Assembly (NCBI RefSeq): GCF_000424265.1
Contig: NZ_AUJO01000012.1
Coordinates: forward strand, 1 to 64,000
Source of the DNA: Butyrivibrio sp. WCD3002
GTDB lineage: Bacteria; Bacillota; Clostridia; Lachnospirales; Lachnospiraceae
Direction of reading: 5' to 3'
DNA length: 64,000 nucleotides
Below are positions 55,550-64,000 of the stretch, piece by piece. Under the pieces are notes generated by a model, which did not search any database, was not told the origin of the DNA, and saw nothing but the letters and a program-made list of their open reading frames with translations. Position 1 is the stretch's first letter, and every line of letters starts with the position of its first letter. The position numbers and the translations under genes are program-made.

Positions 55550-56578
55550 TCACTCCGGCTTGGGAGGTTCCCAGCGGGCAGCTTCCTTCTCGTAGTCCTC
55601 AGCCTGCTCAAGATTGCCAAGCTCTCTGTAGCACTCAGCAAGCTTCTGCATCGGCAGATCGCCTCCGTGGTGAATATCCAGAATGGGCGAGGTCTCATAG
55701 GCTGCATTGAAATACCATACGATAGCTTCGTCGATATCGCCGCGCTTTCTGTAGAATTCTCCAAGCTCATAGCACATCTCGCTTGATGCGATGGTGGTAA
55801 CATCCTTAAGCGAATACTTGAGCACGCCAAGAACATCGTCCTCCAGCACTGCTATATGAGTAAGCACGCAGCTTGCTTCCTTTATCTGATCAAGGTCTCT
55901 TCCTGTATCGATTATGGAATCCGAGAAAAACTTCTTCGCAAGAATGAAATCCTCATCCCCACCAACCATGTAGAGCTCTCTTGCGTAGAGATTATGAAGC
56001 CTCTTTGAGATATAGCTTCCCATATCTACTGCACGTCTGAAAGCAGCCAGGTCTCTCTGGCCATGGTCTTCAGTGGGATTGTGCTGAATCTCCACCTCGC
56101 TGTTGCAGACAACGGGATCCAGCTGAATAGTCTCATGGATAGGATCCTGCCAAATAAAGCTTCGAACCCTTCTGAAAAGCTTAGGTCTAAGCTCCCTGTC
56201 ATAGTTGTAAACAGTGTTATGGCTCAGCTGATTGCAGTAGTACATCTGTACCACATCGATATCGAGATCGTCGATATCCTCTTTCAGCTGCTTAAAGCGC
56301 TCTCTGTTCTCCTCATCTATTGTCTCATCCGCATCGGCGGCATAGATGTATTCACATGTAGCCTGTTTAAAGGAAAAATTTCTAGCATCAGAAAAATCGC
56401 CGGTCCACGCGAATTTGAAGACCTTCGCGCCGTAGGACTCTGCTATCTCAACAGTCTTATCGGAAGAACCGGTATCCACGATGATCATCTCATCAACCAG
56501 GTCCTTTACACAATCAAGACATGTAGCCAGTTTATCCTCTTCATCCTTAACGATCATGCATAAACTTACTGTAACCAT
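55550..56578 (-). CDS. GT2 glycosyltransferase with TPR-like C-terminus
   Basis: A 342-residue cytoplasmic protein. The N-terminal GT2 domain starts TVSLCMIVKDEEDKL, has IVDTGSSDKTVEIA, and has the DxD metal motif as DADE (about 83-86). From about residue 190 the sequence is helical with TPR-like repeats (CYELGEFYRKRGDIDEAIVW). Such GT2-TPR proteins include SunS-type protein glycosyltransferases, though nothing fixes the substrate here. Start at 56578 with GAGGGG six bases upstream. Confidence 0.85.
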   Translation of the reverse strand: MVTVSLCMIVKDEEDKLATCLDCVKDLVDEMIIVDTGSSDKTVEIAESYGAKVFKFAWTGDFSDARNFSFKQATCEYIYAADADETIDEENRERFKQLKEDIDDLDIDVVQMYYCNQLSHNTVYNYDRELRPKLFRRVRSFIWQDPIHETIQLDPVVCNSEVEIQHNPTEDHGQRDLAAFRRAVDMGSYISKRLHNLYARELYMVGGDEDFILAKKFFSDSIIDTGRDLDQIKEASCVLTHIAVLEDDVLGVLKYSLKDVTTIASSEMCYELGEFYRKRGDIDEAIVWYFNAAYETSPILDIHHGGDLPMQKLAECYRELGNLEQAEDYEKEAARWEPPKPE

Positions 56579-56716
56579 AAATAGCCCCTCATTAAGATTC
56601 AACAAAGCTTATACTGCTCGAAATATCGATAAAATTATAAGTATATGTTACCAAATAAGCGTGAATGTGTCAAAAAAGCCCAACTCGCGCCGACCACAAA
56701 TCCCCCCGATGAAGAT

Positions 56717-56745
56717 AAAAAAGCGGCCACTGTCGTGGTCGCTTT
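56717..56745 (-). terminator. prfB terminator
   Basis: An 11-base stem (56720-56730 with 56735-56745) with loop TGTC; one position is a G-U pair on the plus strand and A-C mismatch on the minus. Six T's follow on the minus strand, 40 bases after prfB. Confidence 0.75.
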
Positions 56746-56783
56746 AAATATTCTGCATTAACAGGCACTATGCCATATTGCTA

Positions 56784-57926
56784 TTACTCTGCATCTGTAT
56801 CGCCAACGGGCTTACCGCCTGTTGCCAGCCATTTAAGATATGCATTGATGAAGGGATCAAGATCTCCGTCAAGTACGCCGTCTGCGTTAGAAGCCTTGAA
56901 GCCTGTACGAGTGTCGTTAACCATTGTGTAGGGCTGAAGAACGTAGGAGCGAATCTGACTTCCCCATGCGTTATCCATTACCTCACCACGGATGCCTGCA
57001 AGCTTTGCTGCCTGCTCTTCCTGCTTCATAATAAACAGCTTTGCCTTCAGCATCTGCATAGCCTTATCCTTGTTCTGGAACTGAGAGCGCTCATTCTGAC
57101 AGGCTACTACAACACCTGTAGGAATATGTGTAATACGTACAGCAGATGATGTCTTATTGATGTGCTGTCCACCGGCACCACTTGAACGATATGTATCAAT
57201 TCTGAGGTCATCAGGATTGATATCGATATCTATATCTTCCTCGATATCAGGCATGATATCACAGGAAACGAATGAAGTCTGTCTCTTAGCCTGTGCATTG
57301 AAGGGACTGATACGAACAAGTCTGTGAACTCCGTGCTCTGACTTAAGAAGTCCGTAAGCATTGGTTCCTGAAATCTGGAATGTAACTGACTTGATTCCGG
57401 CTTCATCACCATCGAGATAGTCAAGAACCTCTGTTGAGAAGCCCTTTCTCTCTGCCCATCTGGTATACATTCTGTAAAGCATTGACGCCCAGTCGCATGC
57501 CTCTGTTCCGCCGGCACCAGCATTAAGTCTGAGGATTACATCATATTTATCATAAGGTCCGTTCAAAAGATTACTGATACGGATCTTCTCAAGAGTATCT
57601 TCAAACTGATCAAGCTCTGATCTGATCTCTGCTGCCATGTCATCATCATCGACGCCCTCTTCGTTCTGAAGGTCGATGAGATCCATCATATCATCATACT
57701 GTTTGTGAAGACCCTCTATCTCCTCAACAAGATCCTGCATGTTCTTAAGATTTCTTGTCTTCTTATTGGCCTTCTCTGCGTCATCCCAGAAATTAGGTTC
57801 TTCCATCTCACGGGATAACTCTTCAATCATTTTCTTCTTTGAATCAAGGTCAAGTGAGCCTGTAATCTCATCAAGTGTTCCTCTAAGATTGGAGAGCTCA
57901 ACCTTCATCTGATCAAGTATTACCAT
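56784..57926 (-). CDS. prfB: Peptide chain release factor 2
   Basis: A 380-residue factor reading UAA and UGA. The SPF discriminator tripeptide is in RISPFNAQ (about 205-212) and the GGQ hydrolysis motif in SGAGGQHINK (about 252-261). The gene is one open frame: where many bacteria have a CTT-TGA programmed frameshift, the sequence reads in frame (TCA CTT GAC CTT). Start at 57926 with AAGGA six bases upstream. A hairpin precedes the leader. Confidence 0.97.
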   Translation of the reverse strand: MVILDQMKVELSNLRGTLDEITGSLDLDSKKKMIEELSREMEEPNFWDDAEKANKKTRNLKNMQDLVEEIEGLHKQYDDMMDLIDLQNEEGVDDDDMAAEIRSELDQFEDTLEKIRISNLLNGPYDKYDVILRLNAGAGGTEACDWASMLYRMYTRWAERKGFSTEVLDYLDGDEAGIKSVTFQISGTNAYGLLKSEHGVHRLVRISPFNAQAKRQTSFVSCDIMPDIEEDIDIDINPDDLRIDTYRSSGAGGQHINKTSSAVRITHIPTGVVVACQNERSQFQNKDKAMQMLKAKLFIMKQEEQAAKLAGIRGEVMDNAWGSQIRSYVLQPYTMVNDTRTGFKASNADGVLDGDLDPFINAYLKWLATGGKPVGDTDAE

Positions 57927-57950
57927 ATCTATTCCTTCCAATTCTCATGG

Positions 57951-57979
57951 GAAATGCAGAGCTCATCACTCTGCATTTC
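57951..57979 (-). terminator. Hairpin between secA and prfB
   Basis: An 11-bp perfect stem (57951-57961 with 57969-57979) and 7-base loop, 53 bases after secA. The minus side has no T-run, so it may act as a processing or stabilising hairpin rather than a strong terminator. Confidence 0.5.
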
Positions 57980-58031
57980 AAGTAATCGTCATCAGTAAAG
58001 CAACTTATATTACCAATTATATTTAAATTGG

Positions 58032-60602
58032 TCAACCCTGTGCTCTTCCGTGGCAGTTCTTATATTTCTTTCCGCTTCCGCAGGGGCAGGGATCATTGGG
58101 ATAAACCTTTGCCTCCATACGCTTCTTGGGTTCCTTTACTGCGCTGTCGTCCTTATTTGTTCCGGTTACCTTGGCAACCTGCTCACGCTCTACCTTCTCC
58201 TCGATGTGTACGTGGAAAAGAAGTCGTACTGTGTCTTCCTTGATGTTACGTGTCATCTCATCGAACATCTCGAAGCCGGCAAGCTTGTACTCAAGCTTGG
58301 GATCACGCTGAGCAAAAGCCTGAAGGCCGATGCCCTGACGGAGCTGATCCATATCGTCGATGTGGTCCATCCACTTTCTGTCTATAACCTTAAGGAGAAT
58401 TACACGCTCTATCTCTCGGATAGTCTCTGGCTCAGGGAACTCAGCCTCCTTCTCCTCGTAAAGCTTAACTGCCTCTTCCTTAAGTTGCTGCTTAAGTCCG
58501 TTCTTGGTAAGCTTTGTGATACGTCCGCGGTTGATCTTTTTAAGCGGGATTGTGGGAAGCAGAAGCTCGTTGAGCTCTTTAAGATTCCACTCATCTGCAT
58601 CTGTAACTTCACCTACAACAGTCTCAACTGACTCTTCAACAATATCTGTGATCATCTTGTAAACAGTATCACGCATGCTGTCGCCATCAAGAACTCTTCT
58701 ACGCTCATCATAGATGATCTCACGCTGCTCGTTATTAACCTGGTCATACTCAAGAAGGTTCTTACGGATACCATAGTTGTTATCCTCGATCTTCTTCTGA
58801 GCTGATTCGATAGCCTTTGAAAGAGCCTTGTGCTCGATCTCCTGGCCTTCCGGAATTCCAAGAGAGTTGAACATTGAAATAAGTCTCTCAGAACCGAACA
58901 GTCTAAGGAGGTTATCCTCAAGTGAAAGATAGAACTTTGATTCACCGGGATCTCCCTGACGTCCTGAACGTCCGCGGAGCTGGTTATCAATACGTCTACT
59001 CTCGTGTCTCTCTGTACCGATGATCTTAAGACCGCCGGCTGCAACTGCCTCGTCGTCAAGCTTAATATCGGTACCACGACCTGCCATGTTGGTTGCGATT
59101 GTAACGGCGCCGTGTTTTCCTGCCTCTGCAACTATCTGAGCTTCCATCTCATGGAACTTTGCATTCAATACGTTATGAGCGATGCCGCGCTTTTTAAGAA
59201 GCTTACTTACTTCCTCTGAAGACTCGATTGTGATAGTACCTACAAGAACGGGCTGTCCCTTCTCGTGAGCTGCCTGAACAGCATCAGCTACCGCATTGAG
59301 CTTCTCCTTCTTGGTCTTGTAAACAGCATCCTGATGGTCAATACGTACAACAGGCTTGTTGGTAGGGATCTCGATAACGTCCATACCGTAAATATCACGG
59401 AACTCACGCTCCTCTGTAAGAGCTGTACCTGTCATACCGCATTTTTTCTCGAATTTATTAAAGAAGTTCTGGAACGTGATGGTTGCAAGAGTCTTGGACT
59501 CACGCTTAACCTTAACATGCTCTTTTGCTTCGATAGCCTGGTGAAGACCGTCTGAATAACGACGTCCGGGCATTACACGTCCTGTGAACTCATCAACGAT
59601 GAGAACCTCATCGTCCTTAACAATGTAATCGTGATCCTTAAACATGAGGTTGTTAGCACGGAGAGCCAAAATGATATTGTGCTGGATCTCAAGGTTCTCA
59701 GGATCTGCAAGGTTATCTATACGGAAGAAGTTCTCAACCTTTGCAACACCCTGTGCTGTAAGATTGACGATCTTGTCCTTCTCATTAACTATGAAGTCTC
59801 CGGTCTCCTCCTGCTCAATACCCATGATGGCATCCATCTTGGAGAATTCTTCCTGGTCCTCACCACGAGTCATCTGCTTTGCAAGAATATCGCAAGCCTC
59901 ATAGAGCTTTGTGGATTTATCACTCTGACCGGAAATGATAAGAGGTGTTCGGGCTTCATCGATAAGGATTGAGTCTATCTCGTCGATGATGGCGTAGTTC
60001 AAACCTCTGAGTACGCACTGCTCCTTGTAGATAGCCATGTTATCACGAAGATAATCGAAACCAAGCTCGTTGTTGGTTACATAAGTGATATCGCAGCCAT
60101 AAGCAGCCTGTCTCTCCTCACTGTTCATGCTGTTGAGAACAACACCAACGGTAAGTCCGAGGAACTCGTGAACCTTACCCATCCACTCTGCGTCACGCTT
60201 TGCAAGGTAATCATTGACGGTAACTACATGTACGCCCTTACCCTCAAGTGCATCAAGATATGAAGGAAGTGTCGCTACAAGTGTCTTACCTTCACCGGTA
60301 CGCATCTCGGCTATACGACCCTGGTGGAGAATAACACCACCAATAAGCTGAACGCGGAAATGTTCCATTCCGAGCACTCTGCATGCTGCCTCGCGGACTG
60401 TTGCATAGGCCTCAGGCAAAATATCATCAAGTGTCTCGCCGCCTTCAAGTCTCTTCTTGAATTCATCGGTCTTAGCCCTAAGCTCATCGTCAGTGAGCTT
60501 CTTCATCTCAGGCTGCAGGCTCTCAATCTTATCCACAGTACCCTGAATACGCTTAAGCTCTCTCTCACTGTGTGTACCGATAATCTTATCAATAATACTC
60601 AT
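58032..60602 (-). CDS. secA: SecA preprotein translocase ATPase
   Basis: An 856-residue motor that drives proteins through SecYEG. Walker [15 protein letters not shown] (about 101-114), [15 protein letters not shown], the [11 protein letters not shown] motif (about 515) and the helical wing and two-helix-finger regions are all present. It ends with the SEC-C zinc motif [14 protein letters not shown]. Normal length. Its leader has a promoter and a terminator-like hairpin. Confidence 0.97.
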   Translation of the reverse strand: MSIIDKIIGTHSERELKRIQGTVDKIESLQPEMKKLTDDELRAKTDEFKKRLEGGETLDDILPEAYATVREAACRVLGMEHFRVQLIGGVILHQGRIAEMRTGEGKTLVATLPSYLDALEGKGVHVVTVNDYLAKRDAEWMGKVHEFLGLTVGVVLNSMNSEERQAAYGCDITYVTNNELGFDYLRDNMAIYKEQCVLRGLNYAIIDEIDSILIDEARTPLIISGQSDKSTKLYEACDILAKQMTRGEDQEEFSKMDAIMGIEQEETGDFIVNEKDKIVNLTAQGVAKVENFFRIDNLADPENLEIQHNIILALRANNLMFKDHDYIVKDDEVLIVDEFTGRVMPGRRYSDGLHQAIEAKEHVKVKRESKTLATITFQNFFNKFEKKCGMTGTALTEEREFRDIYGMDVIEIPTNKPVVRIDHQDAVYKTKKEKLNAVADAVQAAHEKGQPVLVGTITIESSEEVSKLLKKRGIAHNVLNAKFHEMEAQIVAEAGKHGAVTIATNMAGRGTDIKLDDEAVAAGGLKIIGTERHESRRIDNQLRGRSGRQGDPGESKFYLSLEDNLLRLFGSERLISMFNSLGIPEGQEIEHKALSKAIESAQKKIEDNNYGIRKNLLEYDQVNNEQREIIYDERRRVLDGDSMRDTVYKMITDIVEESVETVVGEVTDADEWNLKELNELLLPTIPLKKINRGRITKLTKNGLKQQLKEEAVKLYEEKEAEFPEPETIREIERVILLKVIDRKWMDHIDDMDQLRQGIGLQAFAQRDPKLEYKLAGFEMFDEMTRNIKEDTVRLLFHVHIEEKVEREQVAKVTGTNKDDSAVKEPKKRMEAKVYPNDPCPCGSGKKYKNCHGRAQG

Positions 60603-60650
60603 TTCTTATCGCTCCATAAAAATTCTACATCTGTATATTTTGTACATACG

Positions 60651-60690
60651 AAAAGCGGGAAGCAGTACATAAATCCGATTCGCCCCCGCT
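60651..60690 (-). terminator. Terminator-like hairpin in the secA leader
   Basis: A 6-bp stem (60654-60659 with 60685-60690, AGCGGG/CCCGCT) with a 25-base loop, followed by TTTT on the minus strand, 50 bases before secA and downstream of the predicted promoter. It may simply terminate the ABC operon. Confidence 0.4.
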
Positions 60691-60715
60691 CTATAAAGAC
60701 AAAATCACAAATGAC

Positions 60716-60744
60716 ATTGTATCAAATTTAAGTAACTTAATCAA
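60716..60744 (-). promoter_or_regulatory. Putative secA promoter
   Basis: On the minus strand, TTGATT (60739-60744), a 17-base spacer and TACAAT (60716-60721) preceded by TGA (extended -10). Confidence 0.5.
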
Positions 60745-60760
60745 CCATGGTAAAAAACGC

Positions 60761-61807
60761 TTACTCCGGCTTCTCTACCTCGTATTTCTCGCCGTCCACA
60801 ACTACACTGATCACGTCTTCTATTGAACTATATATCTTTTCATCCACATAGTTGAATTTCTCCGGGGTGTTACCGCTCTCCAGTGCTTCGATAAGCGCCT
60901 TAACCCTTGGCCCGTGAAGGGGATTACACTCAGCTATGCAGGATATTTTTCCCTCTTTACAGTATTCCAGAGACTCCTTGTTTACACCGTCAAAGGATAC
61001 GACCATTATGTCTCCGTTTAAAATATCTCCGCCAACATGACCGCCTGCGCTCTCAATAGCATCGATGGCGCCGATAGCCATATTGTCGTTTTCACAATAA
61101 ACTACATTGATGTTATCAAATCTCTTTAAAAGTGCGGCCATGACCTCTCTGCCCTTGGCTTCCGTGAAATCGCCGCTGGTCTCTGAGATTATCTCCCAGT
61201 GATTTTCTCTTGCCGCGTTGGCAAGTCCTCTGGTACGACCTATCTGGGCCGTTGAGCCCATTGTACCCTGAATATCAACTATATGAAGCTCTCCCGGCGC
61301 TATGCCGCGCTTAATGGTGTAATTCTTGATCCAAGCCGTGAGCTTCTTTGCTTCAAGCTCAAAATCAGAGCCTACCCAGCAGGAATAAAGGCTTTTATCT
61401 GCTGTATCAACTCTTCTGTCCACCAGAATAACCGGAATGTTAGCTTCCTTTGCTTCAGATAAAACCGTATCCCAGCCGGTCTCAGTGGCAGGGGCAAGAA
61501 CAATGTAATCAACATCCTGCTGAATAAAGGTTCTTACGTCCGTTATCTGATTGGCTTGTTTTTGCTGGCCGTTTTTGTAAATGAGGTTGTAGCCCGCTTC
61601 CTTTGTAAAAGCGCTCTGCATTGACTCCGTATTGGTATTTCTCCAGTCGGACTCTGCGCCAAGCTGCGAAAAGCCAACAGTAATCCTGTTGACCTGCGCT
61701 GCTTCCGTCTCATTTTTATTTTCTTCCTTAGCACTGCTGCTCCCGCAGCCGGCGAGAAGTGCCAGCGTAAGGAGCAGCATAGTGGTAACATAAATGGCTT
61801 TTTTCAT
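60761..61807 (-). CDS. Sugar ABC transporter binding lipoprotein (YtfQ-like)
   Basis: A 348-residue lipoprotein (lipobox LAGC, Cys21) of the ribose/galactofuranose type of binding proteins (periplasmic-binding-protein family 4). It delivers sugar to the two permeases encoded just upstream. Its start overlaps the permease stop by one base (TAATG). In most YtfQ-type operons the binding protein comes first; here it is last. Confidence 0.9.
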   Translation of the reverse strand: MKKAIYVTTMLLLTLALLAGCGSSSAKEENKNETEAAQVNRITVGFSQLGAESDWRNTNTESMQSAFTKEAGYNLIYKNGQQKQANQITDVRTFIQQDVDYIVLAPATETGWDTVLSEAKEANIPVILVDRRVDTADKSLYSCWVGSDFELEAKKLTAWIKNYTIKRGIAPGELHIVDIQGTMGSTAQIGRTRGLANAARENHWEIISETSGDFTEAKGREVMAALLKRFDNINVVYCENDNMAIGAIDAIESAGGHVGGDILNGDIMVVSFDGVNKESLEYCKEGKISCIAECNPLHGPRVKALIEALESGNTPEKFNYVDEKIYSSIEDVISVVVDGEKYEVEKPE

Positions 61808-62847
61808 TAGTTTTTAACTGCCTTCTTTTTCTGTGCCATAACAACACTCTGGATCAGCAAGAATACGCAGAGCATAGCTGCTATGGTAATTCCGGTCCAC
61901 CAAGCCTGATCAAGACCTGCGGACGCAACGATATTCTGAATTGTACTAAGTGACAGAACACCGAAAAGTGTGCCTACGATATTGCCGACACCACCTGTAA
62001 GCATCGTACCTCCGATAATGGAGGATGCTATTGCGTTCATCTCCATACCCATGGCATGTGAAGCTGAACCGGATCCAACGTGAAGGAAGTACACATATCC
62101 GCCGATTCCTGCAAGAACAGAGCAGATCATGTGTGATATAAATTTGGTCCTCTGAACGTTAATTCCAAGCATAAGCGCACTCTGCTTGTTTCCGCCTACT
62201 GCATAGAAGCTTCTTCCAAGCTTGGTCCATCTGAGCACTACAAACAATAATACCACAATTATCAGCGCTACGATTACACCAATTTCTACATAAGCAGGTA
62301 CGTAAATGCCTTTTTTATTAACTGTTCCCATTCCGGGCACATAAATTCTTGTAAGCTTTAAGGCTGTGAACTCCTCATCTGCTACGTTAAAGGGCGCTGT
62401 GTTTACGATGGTGGTCATACCTCTTGCAAAGAACATTCCGGCAAGGGATACGATGAAGGGCTGGATATCAAGGTAAGCAACCAGGAAGCCCTGCACGATA
62501 CCGTAAGCAACACCGATTCCAAGAGCGATAAGGATTGATCCGAAGATACTTCCGTCATGATAATCAAGGTACACGGCGCAGCACATGGAAACAAGTGCAA
62601 CCACGCCGCCAACGGAAATATCGATTCCGCCGGATATCATAACAACGCTCATTCCGCAGGCTGTAATGATAAGAGCCGCATTGGAATTCAGGATGTTAAA
62701 AAACATCTGAGGCTTTGTGAAGCCGCCTCCCTGGAACACTATTGCCCCTATATACATAAGGAAGAAGATTACAATAGTGATCGTAAGGAGGAGGTTTGTA
62801 TCATTCATTCCGGACAAAAAGCCCTTCTTTTCCTTAGATGTATTCAT
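61807..62847 (-). CDS. Sugar ABC transporter permease (YjfF-like)
   Basis: A 346-residue permease of the ribose/galactofuranose class with about ten membrane segments, the conserved VVMISGGIDISVGGVVAL block (about 65-82) and GVLSLSTIQNI near the end. One of two non-identical permeases forming the channel. It starts directly after the upstream permease stop. Confidence 0.9.
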   Translation of the reverse strand: MNTSKEKKGFLSGMNDTNLLLTITIVIFFLMYIGAIVFQGGGFTKPQMFFNILNSNAALIITACGMSVVMISGGIDISVGGVVALVSMCCAVYLDYHDGSIFGSILIALGIGVAYGIVQGFLVAYLDIQPFIVSLAGMFFARGMTTIVNTAPFNVADEEFTALKLTRIYVPGMGTVNKKGIYVPAYVEIGVIVALIIVVLLFVVLRWTKLGRSFYAVGGNKQSALMLGINVQRTKFISHMICSVLAGIGGYVYFLHVGSGSASHAMGMEMNAIASSIIGGTMLTGGVGNIVGTLFGVLSLSTIQNIVASAGLDQAWWTGITIAAMLCVFLLIQSVVMAQKKKAVKN

Positions 62848-63930
62848 TTAAGCCACCCCCTTCTTAGCTGTGGCCTTTTTTGCAAGACCGCTCATATACT
62901 CTCTTACCTTGGGAGCAGAGAAAACAACAAGGAGGATAACTACAACTGCCTTATAAGCTGCAAGAGCATCGGAGGATACATTGAACTTATAAAGAGTAGT
63001 TGTCAAAAACTGAATTACATAAGCTCCGAGGATTGAAGCCCACATATTGAACTTACCACCTGAAAGTGAGTTACCGCCGAGGGCAACTGCAAGGATGGCG
63101 TCCATCTCGATATCCTTTGCGATTACGGAATAGTTGATTGTTGAAAGTCTGCTGACCTTGATAAGAGCAGCAACTGCAACGCAAAGTCCAAGGATTACAA
63201 AGCTCAGGAACTTTATAAAGGTAGGATTGATACCGTTAAGTCTTGATGAACTTTCGTTGATACCAACTGCCTGTGTGTAAAGTCCAAGGTTTGTAAACTT
63301 AAGAACAAGTGCGATAACTATAATACAAGCGATAACTATGAAAACCGTAGTCGGAATCGGAATTCCGGGAATAAATCCGCCAAAGTAACCAAACTTCGGG
63401 TCCGGAACGATAGGCAGCTCGTTGTTGTTTATCCATGCAGCGATTGATCTTCCGGCTGTAAAAAGTATCAGCGTTGCGATCATGGGCTGTATCTTGAACA
63501 CCGCAACCAGCATTCCGTTAAAGGCTCCGCAGAGCATTCCTACTACACATGCAACAAGGAATGCTACGATTACAGGCGCTGCCAGCTCAGTAGGTCTTGA
63601 AACACCGCCGCAGAGGATTCTAAGCATTGCAGAACCTGCGATTGCGATAGTAGCACCAACTGAAATATCCTGTCCGCCTGAAGCAGCAGTTACAAGTGTC
63701 ATTCCGATTGCAAGAATACCAAGCTCTGAACCGTAGTCCAGGATGGTGATCAGATATCCTGAAAGAACAGGATTACCTGCATTGTTTGTTCCCAGTGTTA
63801 TTCTGAAAAATCCGGGATCATTTATCAGATTTATAACCGACAGCAAAAGAAGCGCTATAACCGGTATAAAGAGCTGATTACTTACGAGCCTTTTAAGAAA
63901 GCTCTGCTCATTTTTTTCTATCTTACTCAT
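62848..63930 (-). CDS. Sugar ABC transporter permease (YtfT-like)
   Basis: A 360-residue permease with about ten membrane segments and the conserved TAASGGQDISVGATIAIAG block (about 81-99). Partner of the YjfF-like permease. The start overlaps the ATPase stop (ATGA). Confidence 0.9.
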   Translation of the reverse strand: MSKIEKNEQSFLKRLVSNQLFIPVIALLLLSVINLINDPGFFRITLGTNNAGNPVLSGYLITILDYGSELGILAIGMTLVTAASGGQDISVGATIAIAGSAMLRILCGGVSRPTELAAPVIVAFLVACVVGMLCGAFNGMLVAVFKIQPMIATLILFTAGRSIAAWINNNELPIVPDPKFGYFGGFIPGIPIPTTVFIVIACIIVIALVLKFTNLGLYTQAVGINESSSRLNGINPTFIKFLSFVILGLCVAVAALIKVSRLSTINYSVIAKDIEMDAILAVALGGNSLSGGKFNMWASILGAYVIQFLTTTLYKFNVSSDALAAYKAVVVILLVVFSAPKVREYMSGLAKKATAKKGVA

Positions 63931-64000
63931 ACCTTACTCTCCCCTGCAATCGTACTCATAATCTTGTTCTGGGTAAGATCACCACCCGCCAGCTCGCCAA
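63927..64000 (-). CDS. Sugar ABC transporter ATPase, C-terminal fragment
   Basis: Only the last 23 codons and stop are in the window. The residues read GELAGGDLTQNKIMSTIAG, matching the C-terminus of RbsA/YtfR-type double ATPases. The gene continues past the right edge and overlaps the permease start by four bases. Confidence 0.8.
   Translation of the reverse strand, partial: GELAGGDLTQNKIMSTIAGESKV

Overview
The window looks like chromosomal DNA from a Gram-positive, low-to-mid GC Clostridia, most likely a Lachnospiraceae member of the Butyrivibrio/Pseudobutyrivibrio kind. That placement is inference. It rests on AGGAGG-type ribosome binding sites, many lipoboxes, a glutaminyl-tRNA synthetase, BspA-like leucine-rich secreted proteins, DUF4250 and PheB/ACT family proteins, and CpsB/C/D-type tyrosine-kinase polysaccharide loci. 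No tRNA, rRNA, IS element, prophage or CRISPR array was seen. About 58 genes were called; all but five (22284, 31905, 36166, 39984 and none other of size) run on the minus strand.

Layout. (1) 183-7164: exopolysaccharide module A, with a leucine-rich secreted protein, CpsB-type PHP phosphatase, CpsC-type chain-length protein, BY-kinase, a small Ig-like (DUF5011-like) membrane protein, an LCP ligase-like protein, a sortase-B-fold lipoprotein that has lost its catalytic residues, an Asn/Tyr/Thr-rich secreted protein and a short priming glycosylphosphotransferase. (2) 7310-14984: protein quality control: DUF4250, clpB, DUF308, ysxC, clpX, clpP and a trigger factor with a histone-H1-like tail. (3) 15157-22103: CYTH and DJ-1 proteins, a solute-binding lipoprotein, a LacI regulator, malQ, a PfkB-family protein with a substituted catalytic Asp, and a TetR regulator. 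(4) 22284-31727: two c-di-GMP enzymes (GGDEF; GGDEF-EAL), DUF2225, glnS and guaB. (5) 31905-37032: aspartate-family amino acids (aspartokinase, hom, ACT protein, divergent dapF). (6) 37007-40652: an HTH-containing unknown, a secreted unknown and a lipoprotein. (7) 40715-49487: exopolysaccharide module B, a rearranged paralogue of module A that adds a full-length priming transferase and two PglF/CapD-like 4,6-dehydratases. (8) 49612-56578: methyltransferase, small-molecule exporter family, hisC, a GT-C/propeller pair and a GT2-TPR protein. (9) 56784-64000: prfB, secA and a galactofuranose/ribose-type sugar ABC operon cut by the right edge.

How it fits together. Modules A and B each carry the phosphatase, chain-length, kinase, LCP and priming enzymes of a Wzy-dependent capsule/EPS machine, yet neither has a flippase, a polymerase or ordinary glycosyltransferases inside the window. 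They look like regulatory, priming and anchoring modules that depend on genes elsewhere. The most unusual item is the catalytically degenerate sortase-like lipoprotein beside the LCP gene in module A. Several leaders (clpB, secA, tig) and the spaces inside module B contain hairpins placed where they could act as attenuators or partial terminators.

Limits: all family calls are from reading motifs by eye. Start codons were chosen from ribosome-binding sites, and no homology search was run.
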